This document shows, piece by piece, positions 8,166 through 17,702 of a DNA stretch of 33,538 bases (its first letter is position 1; every line of letters starts with the position of its first letter). Below the pieces are notes generated by a model, which was given only the letters and a program-made list of their open reading frames with translations, was not told the DNA's origin and ran no database searches. This DNA is from CBCYMI01 sp965183855. GTDB taxonomy: Bacteria > Pseudomonadota > Alphaproteobacteria > Caulobacterales > Maricaulaceae. A program made the translations under genes and the position numbers. The stretch is from contig CBCYMI010000034.1 in assembly GCA_965183855.1 (NCBI GenBank), positions 1 through 33,538 of the forward strand, in the 5' to 3' direction.

Positions 8166-9950
8166 TTAATTTATATGCATTAAATCCATAATATGAAGGT
8201 TAACCTTTTGTTTCCCCTTAAAATGATTAATACTTAAGGTTCCAATGACACATAAAGCCTGATTTGCTGGAATGCTTAACACTGACTCAAGAGAATTCAT
8301 GCTTGCTCTGAAAATAATGGCATCCATAAAAAAACCATATTGATCTTTAAGATTAAGTTTAATATGTCCGTTTTTAATTTCTTTTGCAAAATGAATATAT
8401 ACTGTTGAAAATAAAAAAATAGGTTTTGGATTTCCAACTCCATAAGGCTCCATGATTGATAATGAAGAGACAAACGCCAGATCAGCATTCTTGAAGGATA
8501 TTCCTCCATCTATTTCAACCATTTGATCTTGCTTTGCTTGAGAGATTTCTGAAGATAATCGCTTGTTTAAATAGGATTTAAACGCCGTCAGTTTTGTTTT
8601 TTCAATCGTTAGACCAATGGCTTTCTTATGCCCACCCCCTGTGATCAAAAGTCCTTCTTTGCAAGCATCTGCAATTGCGGCTCCAAGATTAACCCCTTCA
8701 ATCGAACGCCCAGAAGCTTTTCCCAGTCCTGTATTTGGATCAAAACCAATCACAATTGATGGCAAGGAATAATATTCTTTAAGACGGCTCGCAACAATTC
8801 CAATAACACCAATATGCCAATTTTCCTGATCGACAATAATTAAATCAGATTTTTGATCTTTTAAATGATCAATCTGTTCTATTGCTTCTTCTGTAATTTG
8901 AGCTTCAATATGTTGACGATCCTTATTATAAGAATCAAGCAAATGAGCAAGTTTAATGGCTTCATTTGGATTTTGTGTAATTAAAAGCCTTAATGCAAGA
9001 TCAGGCTTTCCTATTCGGCTTCCTGCATTTAATCTAGGTCCTAACATAAATCCTAAATGATAGGATTTATAACTTTCTTGAATTTCAGAAACTTCTATTA
9101 AAGCAGAAAGACCAGACCATTTTGGATGAGATAAAGCCTTTAAGCCTTGAAAAACAAATGTGCGATTAAGACCTGTTAAAGGAGCGACATCACAAACCGT
9201 TCCTAACGCTGCCAGTCCTAGAAAATCAAATAGATTCGGTTCTTCAATTCCTGATTGTGTAAAAAATTTACGGTTTCTGGCTTCCCGATTTAACGCAATT
9301 AAAAATAAAAAACTAACGCCAGAGGCTGTTAAATCTTCAAGTCCAGAAGAATCATCTGGACGGTTGGGATTTACCAAAGCATCATGTTTTGGAAACGGGG
9401 TTTGATCTGGCATTAAATGATGATCAATAATAATGGTTTTTAAACCAGATTGAAACGCAAATTCCATCGCATCATAAGCAAGCGACCCACAATCTAGCGT
9501 AATGATAACATGATTGCCTCTTGATTTTAAGATCTTAAATGCCTCTGGAGTTGGACCATAGCCTTCCTTAAAACGATCAGGAATATAAAAATCAATTTCA
9601 ATTCCCAATAGCTGACCATATCGAATAATTTGAGCGGCAGAGCTTGCACCATCAACATCATAATCTGCAAAAACTGCAATTTTTTTTCCAGATTCTATAG
9701 ACTCAAAAAAAAGAGAAGCAGCCTTGCTCATATCTTGTATAAAATCTGGATTTTTTAGATCTGTTTTAAGCTTTGGATAAAGATAAGAATCTAATCGATC
9801 TGGTGTTATCCCACGTGAGACAAGGCATTGACATATTAATTCATTAAAGCCAGATTTTCGATGGATAATTTGTTTGTCTTCTATATTAAAATCCTTATAT
9901 TTCCAATGAACGCCTCTGACAGAAACTCCTTTTTTCCAATCCTTATGCAT
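8166..9950 (-). CDS. recJ: Single-stranded-DNA-specific 5'-3' exonuclease RecJ
   Basis: RecJ (594 residues, normal family length) degrades single-stranded DNA 5' to 3' in RecFOR recombination, mismatch repair and base-excision repair in the cytoplasm. The DHH phosphoesterase motifs are intact: ADYDVDG 95-101, DCG 153-155, DHH 176-178, and GLAALGTVCDVAPL around 245-258. RLNAGSRIG is at 306-314 and GGGHKKAIG, the DHHA1 motif, lies further on, followed by the C-terminal OB-fold region. The ATG start fits the family N-terminus. The gene lies downstream of glpX on the same strand, an arrangement I recall from Rhodospirillales-like alphaproteobacteria. Confidence 0.97.
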   Translation of the reverse strand: MHKDWKKGVSVRGVHWKYKDFNIEDKQIIHRKSGFNELICQCLVSRGITPDRLDSYLYPKLKTDLKNPDFIQDMSKAASLFFESIESGKKIAVFADYDVDGASSAAQIIRYGQLLGIEIDFYIPDRFKEGYGPTPEAFKILKSRGNHVIITLDCGSLAYDAMEFAFQSGLKTIIIDHHLMPDQTPFPKHDALVNPNRPDDSSGLEDLTASGVSFLFLIALNREARNRKFFTQSGIEEPNLFDFLGLAALGTVCDVAPLTGLNRTFVFQGLKALSHPKWSGLSALIEVSEIQESYKSYHLGFMLGPRLNAGSRIGKPDLALRLLITQNPNEAIKLAHLLDSYNKDRQHIEAQITEEAIEQIDHLKDQKSDLIIVDQENWHIGVIGIVASRLKEYYSLPSIVIGFDPNTGLGKASGRSIEGVNLGAAIADACKEGLLITGGGHKKAIGLTIEKTKLTAFKSYLNKRLSSEISQAKQDQMVEIDGGISFKNADLAFVSSLSIMEPYGVGNPKPIFLFSTVYIHFAKEIKNGHIKLNLKDQYGFFMDAIIFRASMNSLESVLSIPANQALCVIGTLSINHFKGKQKVNLHIMDLMHIN

Positions 9951-10010
9951 ATTCTGTCATCTAACCTTCCAAATCATCCTAAAAATATCCAATCTCTATG
10001 AAATCTTATT

Positions 10011-10202
10011 TTAAAAATCTTTCATACCAATATATGCCATATTGAATGGCTGTTTATTTTTAATTTTCTCAAATATATCCTTAATCTTTTCTAATGTATT
10101 CTTAATCTCTTCCAATTCTAACGCTTCTATCCTTTTATCTTGGCTGGATATAAATTTTTGAATGATCTCGCGAATTTCTTCTTCTCTATAAGAGATATAT
10201 GT
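10011..10202 (-). pseudogene. Start-less coiled-coil reading frame between glpX and recJ
   Basis: On the minus strand, 63 sense codons run from just after a TAA (10203-10205) to a TAA at 10011-10013. There is no ATG until near the end. The product would be rich in Glu, Lys and Ile with heptad-like spacing (REEEIREIIQKF, LELEEIKNTLEKIKDIFEKI), reading like the end of a coiled-coil protein. No ribosome site is visible. It may be the decayed tail of a lost gene, a frame using a non-standard start, or a chance product of A-rich sequence. I recognise no family. Confidence 0.3.
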
Positions 10203-10223
10203 TTAAAAGAAATCCGTTTTTGA

Positions 10224-11192
10224 TCATGCCTTAATACGGGCTTTATTAGGAAAAACCGTTTCAATCTTTCTTGAAATACCATCCCATGAAGTTAAAATAA
10301 GACTATGAACAAAACTGGCTTGATGATCAATATGTACTCCTTTTAAAAAGGAACTGGAAGTAACGCCTGATGCAAAAAATACGGTTGGACCCGAGGCTAA
10401 TTCATCAAGAACATATTTATGTTTATAATCTTTAATTCCTGCCTTATCTGCGCGTTTATATTCTTTGTCATTACGGAAATGTAATCTTGCCTGCATTTGT
10501 CCGCCAATTGCTTTAAGAGCTGCTGCTGCCAAAACCCCCTCAGGAGCCCCTCCTCTTCCCATATACAGATCAATTCCTGTCTCATTTTGTGCTGTATTGA
10601 TTGCACCTGCAACATCTCCATCACTAATTAAATAAATTCTTGCGCCTGTTTTTCGAATGGAAGAAATCATGTGTTCATGCCTTGATCTGTCCAAAACACA
10701 AACGCCAATTTCACTTGTCAAAACTCCTTTTTCTTTCGCCAATGCTTTTATGTTTTCTTCTGGCTTTGCATCTAAATCTATAATCCCGTCAGGATATGAA
10801 GGACCTATTGCAATTTTATCCATATAGGTATCTGGCGCATGCAATAATCCTCCTCGATTTGAAAATGCCATCACAACCAAAGCGCCTGGCATGGCTTTTG
10901 CTGTCAAACTCGTTCCTTCCAATGGATCAACGGCAATATCAATCTCATCCCCCTCACCGAGACCAACGCTTTCACCAACATAAAGCATAGGAGCTTCATC
11001 ACGCTCTCCTTCTCCGATTACAATTCTACCATTCATTCTAATCAAATTCATTTGAGAACGCATAGTCTCAACAGCAGCACGATCCGCTGCGGTGTTATTT
11101 CCTCTTCCTCGATATTCTGAAGCTGCTAAAGCCGTATGTTCTACAATTTTTAACCCTTGATTGATTAATCCTGAATCTAAAGCTTCAATCAT
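10224..11192 (-). CDS. glpX: Class II fructose-1,6-bisphosphatase GlpX
   Basis: GlpX (322 residues) hydrolyses fructose 1,6-bisphosphate to fructose 6-phosphate for gluconeogenesis in the cytoplasm, and in some bacteria also sedoheptulose bisphosphate. Family motifs are intact: GRGNNTAADRAAVE near 29-42, VIGEGERDEAPML at 58-70, DIAVDPLEGTSL at 85-95 (metal and phosphate binding) and YLISDGDVAGAI further on. The ATG has a good ribosome site (GAAGGAAA). It makes sense beside histidine catabolism, which feeds glutamate carbon toward gluconeogenesis, but no regulatory link is visible. Confidence 0.96.
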   Translation of the reverse strand: MIEALDSGLINQGLKIVEHTALAASEYRGRGNNTAADRAAVETMRSQMNLIRMNGRIVIGEGERDEAPMLYVGESVGLGEGDEIDIAVDPLEGTSLTAKAMPGALVVMAFSNRGGLLHAPDTYMDKIAIGPSYPDGIIDLDAKPEENIKALAKEKGVLTSEIGVCVLDRSRHEHMISSIRKTGARIYLISDGDVAGAINTAQNETGIDLYMGRGGAPEGVLAAAALKAIGGQMQARLHFRNDKEYKRADKAGIKDYKHKYVLDELASGPTVFFASGVTSSSFLKGVHIDHQASFVHSLILTSWDGISRKIETVFPNKARIKA

Positions 11193-11433
11193 ATAATTTC
11201 CTTCTTCATTAAGATATGTTCAAACGCATTCTATCATACTTATCTATTGTCTTTATTCTATTATCTTTAAAAATGTAATGATCTGAGAAGTTTCTGATAC
11301 CTATTAATGATGGGATCATCATAATATGATTTGAATCCTTTTTTCTATAAATAAACCAGAATTTCTTATTTAAAAAATAAATCCTGAAATTCAAATCTTA
11401 CATTTTTTTTTAATCTATTTTAAAAAGCATCCT

Positions 11434-11859
11434 TTATTTTCTGTTTATTTTGGATAAGAAGTCTAGAGTATTTTGATCTAAAAAATCATCTATCTTAAAA
11501 TTTGATTGATCATCTTCCTTAAGCAATTCTTGTTTCTGGTTTTCTAAAGCAGATATATCCTGATTCCAATTCTTTTTTAAAATGGAATGATGGGTTAAAA
11601 TTCCTGTCTTGAGCGTTTCAAGTTCATTCCAGATATTCTGCCAATCTTTAAAATGAATATGTTCAATATTCCCCTCCCTGAATTTTAAAAACCCTGTTTG
11701 ATGGTTTGCTCTAAAATTGCTTTGATCCATATTTTGTTGAATCCATTTTTCTTGTTCAGGCTCAATAAAAAACCGCTCTCCAAGCATTGTACACGATACA
11801 AAGAAAAAACTTAAACACATATATAACAAGACACGCTTTCCTGAAATGCTAGCTTTCAT
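11434..11859 (-). CDS. Small putative lipoprotein, unknown function
   Basis: I place the start at the ATG at 11859, with GAGAG 8 nt upstream, rather than at the GTG three codons earlier. The product is about 141 residues. A basic n-region and a hydrophobic core (VLLYMCLSFFFVSC) end in a lipobox-like FVSC, with the cysteine at residue 23, suggesting a lipoprotein anchored in a membrane. The mature part is hydrophilic and helix-rich with several Trp and Gln; its C-terminal half (LENQKQELLKED) could form a short coiled coil. I recognise no family, and the gene stands alone between glpX and hutF. Confidence 0.65.
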   Translation of the reverse strand: MKASISGKRVLLYMCLSFFFVSCTMLGERFFIEPEQEKWIQQNMDQSNFRANHQTGFLKFREGNIEHIHFKDWQNIWNELETLKTGILTHHSILKKNWNQDISALENQKQELLKEDDQSNFKIDDFLDQNTLDFLSKINRK

Positions 11860-12190
11860 AACAACCACTCTCGATAAATTTTTAAAGATTTCACCTATAA
11901 AACAAGCTTTAACTCAAAGCATTTATCATTCTTGTATATCAATACAAGCATTAATTTCTCCAGCTCTGTTTTTAAATAATGATTTACAAATCTTGTGTAA
12001 TAAAAGTTCAGTTTAATCAGATTTACGCTTATAACATTAACTGATTTTTTTAAAAAGGTAAATCTGGTATCTTCCTTATATCTATACAAAGATTGATTCT
12101 AACCTTTCTGATTACTTAATTTTTAGATATTCAATTAAAAACATCTCAATATCGCGCTCTTAAATAAAGAAATTGCTTAATGAAATCACA
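11860..12190. other. Gene-free spacer
   Basis: AT-rich sequence between hutF and the putative lipoprotein gene, both on the minus strand. It should contain the end of the hutF transcript and the promoter of the lipoprotein gene. I see no clear hairpin or coding frame in it. Confidence 0.4.
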
Positions 12191-13600
12191 CTAGATTTTT
12201 TCCAATAAATCGATCATGGTTCTATGATAGCGCTCTGTTATTTCTGCGCGATTAAGATGCTTCCCTTGCTGAATGTATTCCTCTCCATCAACCCAAACAC
12301 GATCAATACAGGCTTTTCCAGCACAGAAAATCCAACTATCTATTAATAAATCTTCTTGTTTTCCAACCAGATCAGGATGAGAAGCATTCAGAGATATAAT
12401 ATCTGCCTGAGCTCCAACCCCAAGCCCTATTTCTTGCTGTTTGGAAGTTTCAAAATTAAAATTTCTATAAACTGCCTGATTTCCTCCCTTAATGCTTGTT
12501 TCATAAAGCGTTCTTCCAACAGATTTTCTTTCCAAAACAAGTAAATTTCTGTGCTGATGAAATAATCTTTGTCCATATTCTAATAAACGCAATTCTTCCA
12601 ATGCGTTAATCCTGCAATTACTGTCAGAGCCAATTCCAAAAATACCTGAGCGCTCTAAAAAAGCTTTGGCTGGGAAAATCCCATCTCCTAAATCCGCTTC
12701 TGTAATAGGGCATAATCCGACAATTACATCAGAGTTTGATAAAAGATTAATTTCATGATTGTTTAAATGAGTCGCATGAATTAAACACCATCTATAATCT
12801 AAATCAATATGATTAAAAAGCCATTCGACAGGACGTTGACCCATTGCCTCCAGACAAGCGCGCACTTCAGCCATTTGTTCAGAAATATGAATATGAATGG
12901 GATGATGATTTGACTGTTTTTGGACCAATTCTTCTAAATCCGCTTGCTTTACAGCTCTTAAAGAGTGAAGCGCAAGCCCTGATTGAACCCTTGAAAATTT
13001 TTTTTCCTTGTCTGCGATGGCTTTTTGTAAGTTTAAAAAAGAATCAACATCATGAATAAAACGAGCTTGATGCTGTTCTGGTGGAGCCCCGTTAAATCCC
13101 CCTTGTCTATAATAAACAGGTAATAAACATAGATAGATTCCTGTATGTTCAGCAGCCTGCATGAGGCTTTCACTCATTTCAGCATGATCATCATAAAAAC
13201 ACCCATTTGGGGCATGATGAACATAATGAAATTCGGCAACACCTGTAAATCCTGTCTCTAGCATTTCCATATATGCCATTGCCGCAATCGCTTCCATATG
13301 ATCAGGATTCAGCTGATTTAAAAATTTATACATGATTTTACGCCAGGTCCAAAAACTGTCATGATGCGCGTTTTCTGATGGTTTATAAGAGCTTCCCGCA
13401 AATCCTCTTTGAAATGCATGCGAGTGCACATTATTAATACCAGGAAGTCCAATATCATGTTGAGTTTCTTTAAAAAATAACGCATGATTTTGATGTTCAG
13501 CTAAAATTACGCCCGTTTTTCGATCGATTTCAAAACTTATATTCTCTTTCCAGCCCTTACGGGTTAGAACAGATTTAAAATGTAAAAACAAATTATTCAC
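12191..13600 (-). CDS. hutF: Formimidoylglutamate deiminase HutF
   Basis: HutF (469 residues, an amidohydrolase) converts N-formimino-L-glutamate to N-formyl-L-glutamate and ammonia, step four of histidine breakdown. Metal-site motifs are visible: NNVHSHAFQRGFAGS with H59 and H61, EFHYVHHAPNG, HIHISEQMAEV, the HATHLN histidine and GSDSNCRINALEELRLLEYGQR, diagnostic of HutF. The start is a GTG (13598-13600) with AAGGAG 11 nt upstream. It is transcribed divergently from hutI. Its presence implies the five-step route, completed by HutG here, rather than direct formiminoglutamase. Confidence 0.95.
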   Translation of the reverse strand: MNNLFLHFKSVLTRKGWKENISFEIDRKTGVILAEHQNHALFFKETQHDIGLPGINNVHSHAFQRGFAGSSYKPSENAHHDSFWTWRKIMYKFLNQLNPDHMEAIAAMAYMEMLETGFTGVAEFHYVHHAPNGCFYDDHAEMSESLMQAAEHTGIYLCLLPVYYRQGGFNGAPPEQHQARFIHDVDSFLNLQKAIADKEKKFSRVQSGLALHSLRAVKQADLEELVQKQSNHHPIHIHISEQMAEVRACLEAMGQRPVEWLFNHIDLDYRWCLIHATHLNNHEINLLSNSDVIVGLCPITEADLGDGIFPAKAFLERSGIFGIGSDSNCRINALEELRLLEYGQRLFHQHRNLLVLERKSVGRTLYETSIKGGNQAVYRNFNFETSKQQEIGLGVGAQADIISLNASHPDLVGKQEDLLIDSWIFCAGKACIDRVWVDGEEYIQQGKHLNRAEITERYHRTMIDLLEKI

Positions 13601-13695
13601 AACTCTGTTATCTCCTTGCTTGATAATCTTTCAAGAGCGTTTTATATCAGTATTTTGTAACGACCATAAATGATCATTGTAAACAGGAGGTCTTC
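13601..13695. promoter_or_regulatory. Divergent hut promoter region
   Basis: This 95-bp spacer separates hutF (minus) and hutI (plus). A plausible plus-strand sigma-70 promoter is TTGATA (13620-13625), 17 nt, TATATC (13643-13648). A perfect 10-bp palindrome AATGATCATT (13669-13678) lies just downstream and could be an operator. AGGAGG (13685-13690) is a strong ribosome site that fixes the hutI TTG start, and AAGGAG on the other strand (13612-13617) serves hutF. I see no match to the TGTATATACA-like HutC site. Confidence 0.5.
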
Positions 13696-14922
13696 TTGAA
13701 AGTTGATACTATATGGCAAAATGCAAATCTTGCAAGCATGCAAGAAACAGGAACTGCCTATGGCACAATCCATAAAGGAATGATTGCTTGTCAAAAAGGA
13801 AAAATTGTCTGGGTAGGCTCAGAAGATCAAGCACCTGATTTTAACGCAGATCAACGATATGATCTGGAAGGAAGATGGGTTAGTCCAGGCTTGATTGATT
13901 GTCATACCCATCTTGTTTATGCAGGCGATAGAAGTCATGAATTTGAACAAAGATTAAATGGGGTTTCCTATCAGGAAATTGCTCAAAAAGGAGGCGGAAT
14001 ATTATCAACAGTAAAAGCAACTAGGAAATCTGGGGAAAAAGAATTATTCCAACAAACTTTGCCAAGATTAAAGGCTTTATTGGCCGAAGGTGTGACAACA
14101 ATAGAAATCAAGTCTGGATATGGCTTGAATTTAGAATCTGAGAAAAAAATGTTGAATATTGCGCGAAAAATTGGAGAGAAATATCCTGTTGATATTCAAA
14201 CAAGCTTTCTTGGCGCGCACGCGCTTCCTTTAGAGTATAAAGGAAATCAAAATGCTTATATCGATAAAATTATTGAAGAAATTTTACCTGAAATTGCAAG
14301 AGAAAACCTTGCAGATGCTGTCGATGGATTTTGTGAGAAAATTGGATTTTCAACCTGTCAAATTGAACGTGTGTTTAAAAAAGCAAGCGCTCTTGGATTA
14401 CCCGTTAAACTGCATGCAGAACAATTATCTAACCAAAAAGGCGCGCAACTTGCCGCCAAATATCAAGCCTTATCTGCAGATCATCTGGAATATCTTGATG
14501 AAGAAGGAGTGATTGAAATGGCAAAAGCCAATACAATTGCAGTCTTATTACCTGGCGCTTTTTATTTTTTAAAAGAGACTCAACTCCCCCCTATCCAACT
14601 CCTTCGTAAATATAAGGTTCCAATTGCAATTTCAACTGATTCCAACCCTGGAACCTCTCCCATTACATCTTTACTTACCATTATGAATATGGCTTGTGTT
14701 TTGTTCGGCATGACACCAGAAGAAGCTTTAAAAGGAACAAGTTTGAATGCCGCAAAAGCACTCGGCTTGCAAAATTGCATAGGAGCTATTCAATCCGGCT
14801 TATGGTGCAATTTGGCAATATGGGATATTGAAAGACCAGCCAGCCTGTCAGCGCAGATTGGTAAAAATGCGTTATATCAGCGTATCTATAAAGGAGAAAT
14901 CAGCTCATTTGCGAAAAGCTGA
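13696..14922 (+). CDS. hutI: Imidazolonepropionase HutI
   Basis: HutI (408 residues) hydrolyses imidazolone-5-propionate to N-formimino-L-glutamate, step three of the pathway. It is an amidohydrolase with a zinc/iron site: SPGLIDCHTHLVYAGDR with H70 and H72, EIKSGYGL, LHAEQLSN, LSADHLEY and STDSNPGTSP. The start is TTG, 5 nt after a perfect AGGAGG, and the protein aligns with the family from its first residues. It is first in the plus-strand hut group. A 383-bp gap before hutH suggests hutH may have its own promoter. Confidence 0.96.
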   Translation: MKVDTIWQNANLASMQETGTAYGTIHKGMIACQKGKIVWVGSEDQAPDFNADQRYDLEGRWVSPGLIDCHTHLVYAGDRSHEFEQRLNGVSYQEIAQKGGGILSTVKATRKSGEKELFQQTLPRLKALLAEGVTTIEIKSGYGLNLESEKKMLNIARKIGEKYPVDIQTSFLGAHALPLEYKGNQNAYIDKIIEEILPEIARENLADAVDGFCEKIGFSTCQIERVFKKASALGLPVKLHAEQLSNQKGAQLAAKYQALSADHLEYLDEEGVIEMAKANTIAVLLPGAFYFLKETQLPPIQLLRKYKVPIAISTDSNPGTSPITSLLTIMNMACVLFGMTPEEALKGTSLNAAKALGLQNCIGAIQSGLWCNLAIWDIERPASLSAQIGKNALYQRIYKGEISSFAKS

Positions 14923-15305
14923 TCCGTAAATTATATTTGAGTTAATCTGGAAAATATATGATGTTATAAATCATATATAAACTTTGTTTTATAAAGATTT
15001 GTACTGTTTGGTATGATGTGCTCTTTTTTTTGGAAATGAATCAGCAATTAGATCCTTAAAAAACAAGGAAAACTAACCGAATTTGGAATTTGAAAAACAA
15101 GAAGAGTTTGAACTAAATTTAAATTTAGAGCTTAAATTAAAACCAGATTAAGCAAAAATCAGATCAGATTTATTTATGTCTGATGAATATTAAAAATACT
15201 TTCTCGACAAATGTCGATAAATACGTAAAATCAAGCGTTTATATTTAATTGCTTTTTATTTAAATTTAATGATATTCTTGCTTTAATCAGAGGATAAATT
15301 ATTAT
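14923..15305. promoter_or_regulatory. Gap between hutI and hutH with an operator-like inverted repeat
   Basis: A 383-bp stretch without a convincing gene. TCGACA-AA-TGTCGA (15204-15217) is a perfect 6-bp inverted repeat with a 2-nt spacer, and its CG content stands out in AT-rich DNA. It lies 88 nt before the hutH start, a sensible distance for an operator or small promoter-linked hairpin. The remainder is AT-rich with only a 20-odd-codon chance frame. Confidence 0.4.
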
Positions 15306-16847
15306 ATGAATACAAATATTGAGATCATTAAGCCAGGATCCGTATCATACAATACCTGGAAATCCGTCTATTCTGGACATCACATAGCTCTGAATGAAAC
15401 GAGTTGGACAAACATACAAAATTCAATGAAAACGGTTGAGCAGATTCTCGCTAATAAACAGGCTGTTTATGGTATTAATACAGGATTTGGAAAGCTTGCT
15501 AATGTCCGTATTTCTGATTCAGAACTTGGAAAATTACAATATAATTTAATCGTATCTCATGCAACAGGAGTTGGAACACCTCTTTCAAAACCAGTAACAA
15601 GGCTTATGATGGCAATGAAAATCGCTTCCCTTTCAAGAGGCGCATCAGGTATTCATCCTAAAACCATTGAACGACTTTTACAAATGCTTGAACAAGATCT
15701 TATTCCAGTTATTCCAGGTCAAGGCTCTGTTGGTGCTTCAGGAGATCTTGCTCCGCTCTCTCATATGGCAGCCTGTTTAATTGGTGAAGGCTATATTTGG
15801 AAAAATAATCAACCTGTTCCTTCTCTTAATATTTTAAAAGAACATCATCTCGATCCTATTGTCTTGGGTCCAAAAGAAGGGCTTGCTTTGATTAATGGAA
15901 CCCAAACCTCTTGCGCACTCGCTCTTTCTGCAATTTTTGAAATTGAAACATTATTTTTAAATACAATTATTGCAGGCGCACTTTCAATCGAGGCCGTTAA
16001 AGGATCAAAAGCGCCGTTTGATTCTCGTATTCATGCTTTGAGAGGACATCAATCTCAATCTGATATCGCATATGTTATTCAAAAACTCTTGAAAGATAGC
16101 GAAATCATGGATTCCCACCAAACCTGTGAAAAAGTACAAGATCCCTATTCTTTAAGGTGTATCCCGCAAGTACTCGGAGCCTGTTTGAAAATAATTAGAA
16201 ATAGTACAGAAACCTTAATTACTGAAGCAAATGGAGTTTCAGATAATCCTTTGGTCTTTACAGATACCAAAGAAGTTATTTCTGGTGGTAATTTCCATGC
16301 GGAACCTGTGGCTTTTGCCGCAGATATTCTAGCATTGGCAATCTGTGAAATCGGTGCGTTATCTGAAAGAAGAATAGCAATGCTAACAGATAGTTCTATC
16401 AGCCAGCTCCCTGCCTTTCTAACACCAAACCCAGGACTAAATTCAGGCTTTATGATTGCACATGTTACCGCCGCCGCTCTTGTTTCTGAAAACAAGCAAA
16501 GAGCCATGCCTGCAAGTGTTGACAGCTTGCCAACATCTGCCAATCAAGAAGATCATGTTTCCATGGCAACCCATGCTGCAAGAAGACTTCATGATATGAT
16601 TGAGAATGCAGCAGGTATTATTGCAATTGAATTGCTCTCGGCAGCGCAAGGAATTGAGTTTCATCGACCTTTAAAATCAAGTAAGGTTCTTGAAGCCATT
16701 CATAAAACCATTCGGCAATCTGCCCTTGCCTATGATCAAGATCGTTATTTTTCACCTGATATCGAAGCAGTTAAATCATTGGTATTAACGGGAAAGCTTG
16801 TTGAGCATTTGCCAAAAGAATGTTTAAAAATGCTTTTATTTAAATAG
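15306..16847 (+). CDS. hutH: Histidine ammonia-lyase HutH
   Basis: HutH (513 residues) deaminates L-histidine to trans-urocanate, the entry step, in the cytoplasm as a tetramer. The self-processing MIO cofactor tripeptide Ala144-Ser145-Gly146 sits in GSVGASGDLAPLSHM. YGINTGFG is at 55-62 and the C-terminal region is complete (SLPTSANQEDHVSM, AAQGIEFHRPL). The ATG has AGAGGA upstream. It is followed after 35 bp by hutG. Confidence 0.97.
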   Translation: MNTNIEIIKPGSVSYNTWKSVYSGHHIALNETSWTNIQNSMKTVEQILANKQAVYGINTGFGKLANVRISDSELGKLQYNLIVSHATGVGTPLSKPVTRLMMAMKIASLSRGASGIHPKTIERLLQMLEQDLIPVIPGQGSVGASGDLAPLSHMAACLIGEGYIWKNNQPVPSLNILKEHHLDPIVLGPKEGLALINGTQTSCALALSAIFEIETLFLNTIIAGALSIEAVKGSKAPFDSRIHALRGHQSQSDIAYVIQKLLKDSEIMDSHQTCEKVQDPYSLRCIPQVLGACLKIIRNSTETLITEANGVSDNPLVFTDTKEVISGGNFHAEPVAFAADILALAICEIGALSERRIAMLTDSSISQLPAFLTPNPGLNSGFMIAHVTAAALVSENKQRAMPASVDSLPTSANQEDHVSMATHAARRLHDMIENAAGIIAIELLSAAQGIEFHRPLKSSKVLEAIHKTIRQSALAYDQDRYFSPDIEAVKSLVLTGKLVEHLPKECLKMLLFK

Positions 16848-16882
16848 ATGTAAAACCATAAATAGATATAAAGAAGATTAAA

Positions 16883-17689
16883 TTGAATCTGGTCTCAATA
16901 CATAAAGGTCATACCCCTCTTATTTTATCACAGCCACATACAGGGTGTTTTGTACCTGAGAATATTATGCAAAACTTTAATAAAACAGGGAGATCTTTAA
17001 AAGATACAGATTGGCATATTGATCTGATTTATAACAAGATTGCAAAAGAGTTGGGAGCGAGTATTCTGAAGGCAAACTTCTCTCGTTATGTGATTGATCC
17101 GAACCGAAATTTGGATAATTGCTCCCTCTATCCTGGACAAGCAACAACAGGGCTTTGTCCAATTTTAACCTTTGATGGTGAAGAAATTTATAAAACGGGA
17201 TTTCAGCCAGATCAAATGGAAATTGAACATCGAATTAAACATTTTTATCTTCCTTATCATCACACATTACGTAAACTGATTCAACAGGCAAAACATCAAT
17301 TTGGTTATGTTTTATTATATGATTGCCATTCTATTAAATCATATATTCCTCGTCTGTTTGAGGGGAAATTACCAGATTTAAATATTGGTACAAATGATCA
17401 TGCTTCATGTGATGAAAGAATTACAAATAAAATAAAAGAAATTTGTGAACAAGAAACAAGCTATCATACCGTGGTTAATGGGCGATTTAAAGGAGGCTAT
17501 ATTACACGTCATTATGGAAAGCCAGACGCATCTATATTTGCGATACAAATGGAAATTTCACAAAATACCTATATGCAAGAATATCCTCCCTGGACATTAA
17601 ATCAAAAAAAATCTGATCACTTAAAAACCCTTTTATATAACGTCCTGGTCTCTTTTTTAAAGACTGGCAAATCTATAATAGAAAAATAA
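16883..17689 (+). CDS. hutG: N-formylglutamate deformylase HutG
   Basis: HutG (268 residues, N-formylglutamate amidohydrolase family) hydrolyses N-formyl-L-glutamate to glutamate and formate, the last step after HutF. Family motifs: LILSQPHTG at 14-21, DTDWHIDLIY at 41-50, FSRYVIDPNR at 66-75, LLYDCHSIKS at 144-153, and RFKGGYITRHYG. The start is TTG with a weak AAGAAG upstream; the family N-terminus begins here. The gene is packed between hutH (35 bp) and hutU (13 bp), so these three are one transcript. Confidence 0.93.
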   Translation: MNLVSIHKGHTPLILSQPHTGCFVPENIMQNFNKTGRSLKDTDWHIDLIYNKIAKELGASILKANFSRYVIDPNRNLDNCSLYPGQATTGLCPILTFDGEEIYKTGFQPDQMEIEHRIKHFYLPYHHTLRKLIQQAKHQFGYVLLYDCHSIKSYIPRLFEGKLPDLNIGTNDHASCDERITNKIKEICEQETSYHTVVNGRFKGGYITRHYGKPDASIFAIQMEISQNTYMQEYPPWTLNQKKSDHLKTLLYNVLVSFLKTGKSIIEK

Positions 17690-17702
17690 TATAGGAGAAA
17701 AC

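Noticed and set aside
11209..11394. Minus-strand frame of 61 codons upstream of glpX
   Set aside because: No ribosome site, no recognisable domain, and a composition expected from AT-rich spacer.
11895..12089. Minus-strand frame of 64 codons
   Set aside because: Low-complexity AT-rich translation without motifs or a ribosome site.
13601..13695. HutC-type TGTATATACA operator
   Set aside because: No such site or close variant is present in the spacer.
15082..15151. Short frame with alternating acidic and hydrophobic residues in the hutI-hutH gap
   Set aside because: Only about 22 codons, with a TAA just upstream and no ribosome site; most likely chance.
16145..16664. Minus-strand frames of 132 and 73 codons within hutH
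   Set aside because: Antisense shadows of the intact hutH coding sequence.
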